Source of the DNA: Ecdyonurus torrentis
Lineage: Eukaryota > Arthropoda > Insecta > Ephemeroptera > Heptageniidae
Direction: 5' to 3'
DNA length: 64,000 nucleotides
Assembly (NCBI GenBank): GCA_949318235.1
Contig: OX439137.1
Location: 5,254,641-5,318,640 of the forward strand
The notes beneath the pieces were generated by a model, which was given only the letters and a program-made list of their open reading frames with translations, had not been told where the DNA came from and did not search any database. Below, piece after piece: positions 61,367-64,000 of this stretch. The position numbers and the translations under genes were made by a program. The stretch's first letter is position 1. Each line of letters begins with the position of its first letter.

Positions 61367-61741
61367 ACATACATATCATGACGCTATAAATCCCTTTCGG
61401 GGTAAGCCAACAACACAGATGTTTTATCCTGACCCAGTGATAGACCTCCACAACTTCCTATCCTGACATACTTCACTTGCTTCCGCCAGTCTCATACCTT
61501 GTTTCATACATTTCCTTATGCATTTCATACTGCGTACATTCTTATTTTTCAAACATCTTCCAACCACCTCAGACCATGATGTTTTAGGCCTGCCTCTATC
61601 TCTCCTTCCATCCACTCTACTATGAAATACCTGCTTTGCTATTCTTTCATCACCCATTCTCTCAACATGACCAAACCACCGTAGTACACTGTTCTCATAC
61701 TTCTCAGTCACAGTTTCTTTTACTCCACATTTCTCCAACAC
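61367..61741 (-). mobile_element. non-LTR retrotransposon 3' end (ORF2 C-terminus)
   Basis: Frame 61741-61424 encodes LEKCGVKETVTEKYENSVLR, then WFGHVERMGDERIAKQVF and GRRDRGRPKTSWSEVVGRCL, ending DRKLWRSITGSG and stop. WFGHVERM and GRRxRGRPKTxW are the usual C-terminal features of RTE/CR1/jockey-class ORF2 proteins. It is truncated 5' at about 61741, next to a triplicated AAGGAAAATACT. The short 3' UTR ends in GGGATTTATAGCGTCATGAT and a (TATG)n tail. It lies just upstream of the first visible BRCT exon. Confidence 0.8.
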
Positions 61742-61744
61742 CCA

Positions 61745-61778
61745 AGGAAAATACTAAGGAAAATACTAAGGAAAATAA
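61745..61778. repeat. tandem AAGGAAAATACT x3
   Basis: Three near-perfect units at the 5' truncation point of the non-LTR fragment. Confidence 0.6.
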
Positions 61779-61797
61779 GCCATCGCAGTTAGGTATA

Positions 61798-62045
61798 TGA
61801 TAAATTTGAAAGAAAAGGATAGGAGAAACCAGCAAGGGTCTTACCATTGTGAAGAGTCCCATAATAGTTTGGTGAAAATCTTGCCAGCACAGATATAAAA
61901 AAAACTAACAAATTGAAAAAATATTTCCAATGTGTTAGCTTTTGTGCTAGCAAGATTAATTCACCGAACTATCATGAGACTCTCGTACGTCACTATGGTA
62001 AGGTCTTCGCTGGTTTCGAAAAATGATTTTCTTTCAAATTTATCA
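61798..62045. mobile_element. MITE family A, copy 4
   Basis: Ends TGATAAATTTGAAAGAAAAG / TTTCTTTCAAATTTATCA, inner arms GAGAAACCAGCAAGGGTCTT and its complement, loop rich in AT. Upstream of the first visible BRCT exon. Confidence 0.75.
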
Positions 62046-62880
62046 AATACCATGATATATAATAAAATAATAATTAATTATATATTAACAGTGTGTTACA
62101 TTATGTAAAACAATCAAACAATTATATAGTTATAATCAAATAACATAAAGCACACTTTTATACATGGAAAATTATATTTATACTCCTGGAAAATCTTTGA
62201 TTACTGTACTGTACATAGAATGTGATATAGGATTATTTAACTGCAAACTCTAGGCTGCAAAATAGAGAAAGGGTAATAAAATTGAATGAATAACTGTGAC
62301 TTATTGCTATCACGACTGTGATAATAGGTATTTAAATGCAGCATCTGTTTATGTCATAAACGAATAACATTTTTGTAACTTATAAGCAATACTTTTAGAA
62401 TGGTTAAGTATTTTATTACAATAGTGTGTACATTCATTTATAGCATTAGAAAATATTCCACCAGTATTTGTCTTTAAAACTATGTTTGTTTTTTTAATTT
62501 GTCTATGTATATCCTTAAATTCTCCCCCCCCCCCTCTTATTTTTCTACGGTGCACAGAATACATTAAAAATATGATACATGTATAGTCCATATTTTTTCC
62601 TTCTTATATACTGTAACCTGAACTGTTGTCAATGTATCTTATTTTTAAACTAATTTTTGGCCTCCAGTTACTGAATTTATTATAACACTCTATGATCTCT
62701 GCAAATCCTATTATAGTCCTGATGATCCTGATCCCATATGTATGTGATCCACTGCAATTGTTAATCACATATTCTCTAACTCGTGTTTGTGTAACTCAAT
62801 ATACAACTAAGATCCTAAATTTTACAGAGAGATAGAGATAATCATTGGATCTACATATAACTATATAACTATATATATAT

Positions 62881-63149
<269 letters not shown>

Positions 63150-63222
63150 TCGAATGTTGAATTTCGAGCGAGGTTGCATGATGATAAGAAATTTTCTCGG
63201 TGAAATAGAATTATTGTCTTAC

Positions 63223-63322
63223 CTTCTGTGAAGACACTGGGCTTTACACTCGCTGCTATCACTATTTTAAATAACAATGAAAAAATAATAGTCACTTTGT
63301 ACATAATTATAAAAACACTCAA
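63223..63322 (-). CDS. possible signal-peptide exon
   Basis: Reads [20 protein letters not shown] then [13 protein letters not shown] and stops at a good donor (GAAG|GTAAGA at 63222) in phase 1. A hydrophobic core followed by small residues and a phase-1 donor is the common layout of first exons of secreted or Ig-type proteins. It lies just past the 3' end of the Penelope-like coding region, so it may equally be untranslated element sequence. No downstream partner exon was found. Confidence 0.22.
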
Positions 63323-63375
63323 TTCACAGTCTTTTTAAAAATTACATAGCTATGTTATTTGCACACAATGTTTAA

Positions 63376-63432
63376 CGTTTTCGGAGACTATATATCACAA
63401 ATGATACATACTGTCTGTCTCCTTCCTCAGAA
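63376..63432 (-). ncRNA. hammerhead-like hairpin in the Penelope 3' region
   Basis: Downstream of the endonuclease stop: CTGAGGA, one extra A, stem GGAGAC/GTCTCC, then GAAAACGTT. This resembles a hammerhead CTGANGA-helix II-GAAA core with a palindromic AACGTT helix III, but the extra A before helix II and weak helix I make self-cleavage doubtful. Confidence 0.35.
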
Positions 63433-63439
63433 CTGAAAA

Positions 63440-63950
63440 CTAAACTCTCACTCTCTGCCGTGCTGACCTCCTGAGGGGAGGAGAGGGCGTCCGCGCCTCG
63501 TCAGGTGCAAGCGAAACGTTGACTTTATTTTTAGTACGATTATATGGTACTTTCTTATCAAATGGTTTCAAAAGGGGGATCCAAATGCGTGGCAATTCAA
63601 AACTTGGTTGACTGATAATTGTTTCATTTTTCCTTCTTGCCATTTCTATTGCTTCTAAAATTTTTCTCTTTTTATAATGACTTTCTCTACCTATAATTTT
63701 AGCTTCTTCCCATTGAATTTTGTGATTATTATCCAGAGCATGGTCCACAAGTTTTGAATATCCTGTATCTCTTTTTTCTGTTTTTTGCTTGTGCTCTTTT
63801 ACCCTAATATCTAAAGGGCGACCAGTTTCACCGATGTATTCCATTTCACAATCACAGGGTATTGAGTATACAACATTTTTATTCATACTTTTTTTCATGT
63901 CTGGTTTAGTACGTACTAATTTTGCTTTTATAGTTTCTCTTGACGAAATT
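63440..63950 (-). mobile_element. Penelope-like element, GIY-YIG endonuclease 3' end
   Basis: The minus-strand frame begins at about 63950 (SSRETIKAKLVRTKPDMKKS) and runs to a stop at 63440. NVVYSIPCDCEMEYIGETGR is the GIY-YIG nuclease signature (VYSI...YIGETGR), followed by RVKEHKQ and the basic tail LRRSARQRVRV. In Penelope-like elements this endonuclease is the C-terminal domain after the reverse transcriptase. The RT part is missing because the copy is cut at about 63950 by an inverted partner. No internal stop or frameshift is seen in the remaining 150-odd codons, so insertion may be fairly recent. Confidence 0.85.
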
Positions 63951-63956
63951 TTTTAG

Positions 63957-64000
63957 AAAATTTTAGAAGCAATAGAAATGGCAAGAAGGAAAAATGAAAC
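63957..64000 (+). mobile_element. start of a second, inverted Penelope-like copy
   Basis: The last 44 bases of the window are an exact reverse complement of 63621-63664, the part of the neighbouring copy coding for KILEAIEMARRKNET. The two copies are therefore arranged head to head, both 5'-truncated and meeting near 63950-63957; the plus-strand copy continues beyond the window. Confidence 0.85.

Overview
This is a eukaryotic, almost certainly invertebrate metazoan, nuclear window. The sequence is very AT-rich. Coding sequence is broken into short exons (about 90 to 270 bp) by GT-AG introns, and the rest is packed with short inverted-repeat elements, homopolymer runs and microsatellites. I cannot name the species. 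There are no bacterial operons, CRISPR arrays, rRNA genes or recognisable tRNA genes.

Three host genes can be read through their splice sites. (1) Plus strand, 151-4653: the 3' seven exons of an OGFOD1-type prolyl hydroxylase (2-oxoglutarate/Fe(II) dioxygenase acting on ribosomal protein uS12 in known relatives); its 5' exons lie left of the window. (2) Minus strand, 51027 to 19937: a complete INPP4-type inositol-polyphosphate/phosphoinositide 4-phosphatase in 23 coding exons. The exons join in one frame to 1236 codons including stop. It has an N-terminal PH domain, then a C2 domain, and the CKSAKDRT catalytic loop near the C-terminus. (3) Minus strand, 61321 to 57519: the last six exons of a multi-BRCT-domain protein (four BRCT-like units visible), of the TopBP1/PTIP scaffold type; its 5' part is not identified.

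Intergenic DNA (4654-19936, 51029-57518, 61322-64000) and introns are dominated by non-autonomous elements. I sorted them into families by shared ends. A/B/C share a core like CAGCAAGGGCCTTACCA. D has six copies with TTGACTAATAAAGGAACAAC ends. E and G are palindromes. F is a TTAA-bounded family with GGGAGTAGGG ends in five copies. J, K, N and P are other repeated families, and there are several single foldbacks, one of them a 182-bp hAT-like MITE with a perfect 8-bp target duplication. Autonomous-type retroelement remnants sit at the right end: the 3' end of a non-LTR retrotransposon (61367-61741) and a Penelope-like element with a GIY-YIG endonuclease (63440-63950) facing the start of a second, inverted copy at the very edge.

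The most notable structure is the ~1-kb palindrome at 56432-57420. Each arm carries what reads as a complete type I hammerhead ribozyme (all conserved core bases, GUC cleavage triplet, 3-bp helix III, two-part helix I), one per strand. A TATATAAGG motif lies about 70 bp upstream of each, and the palindrome is flanked by 14-bp direct repeats. It looks like an inverted, retrozyme-like or Penelope-terminal-repeat-derived element.
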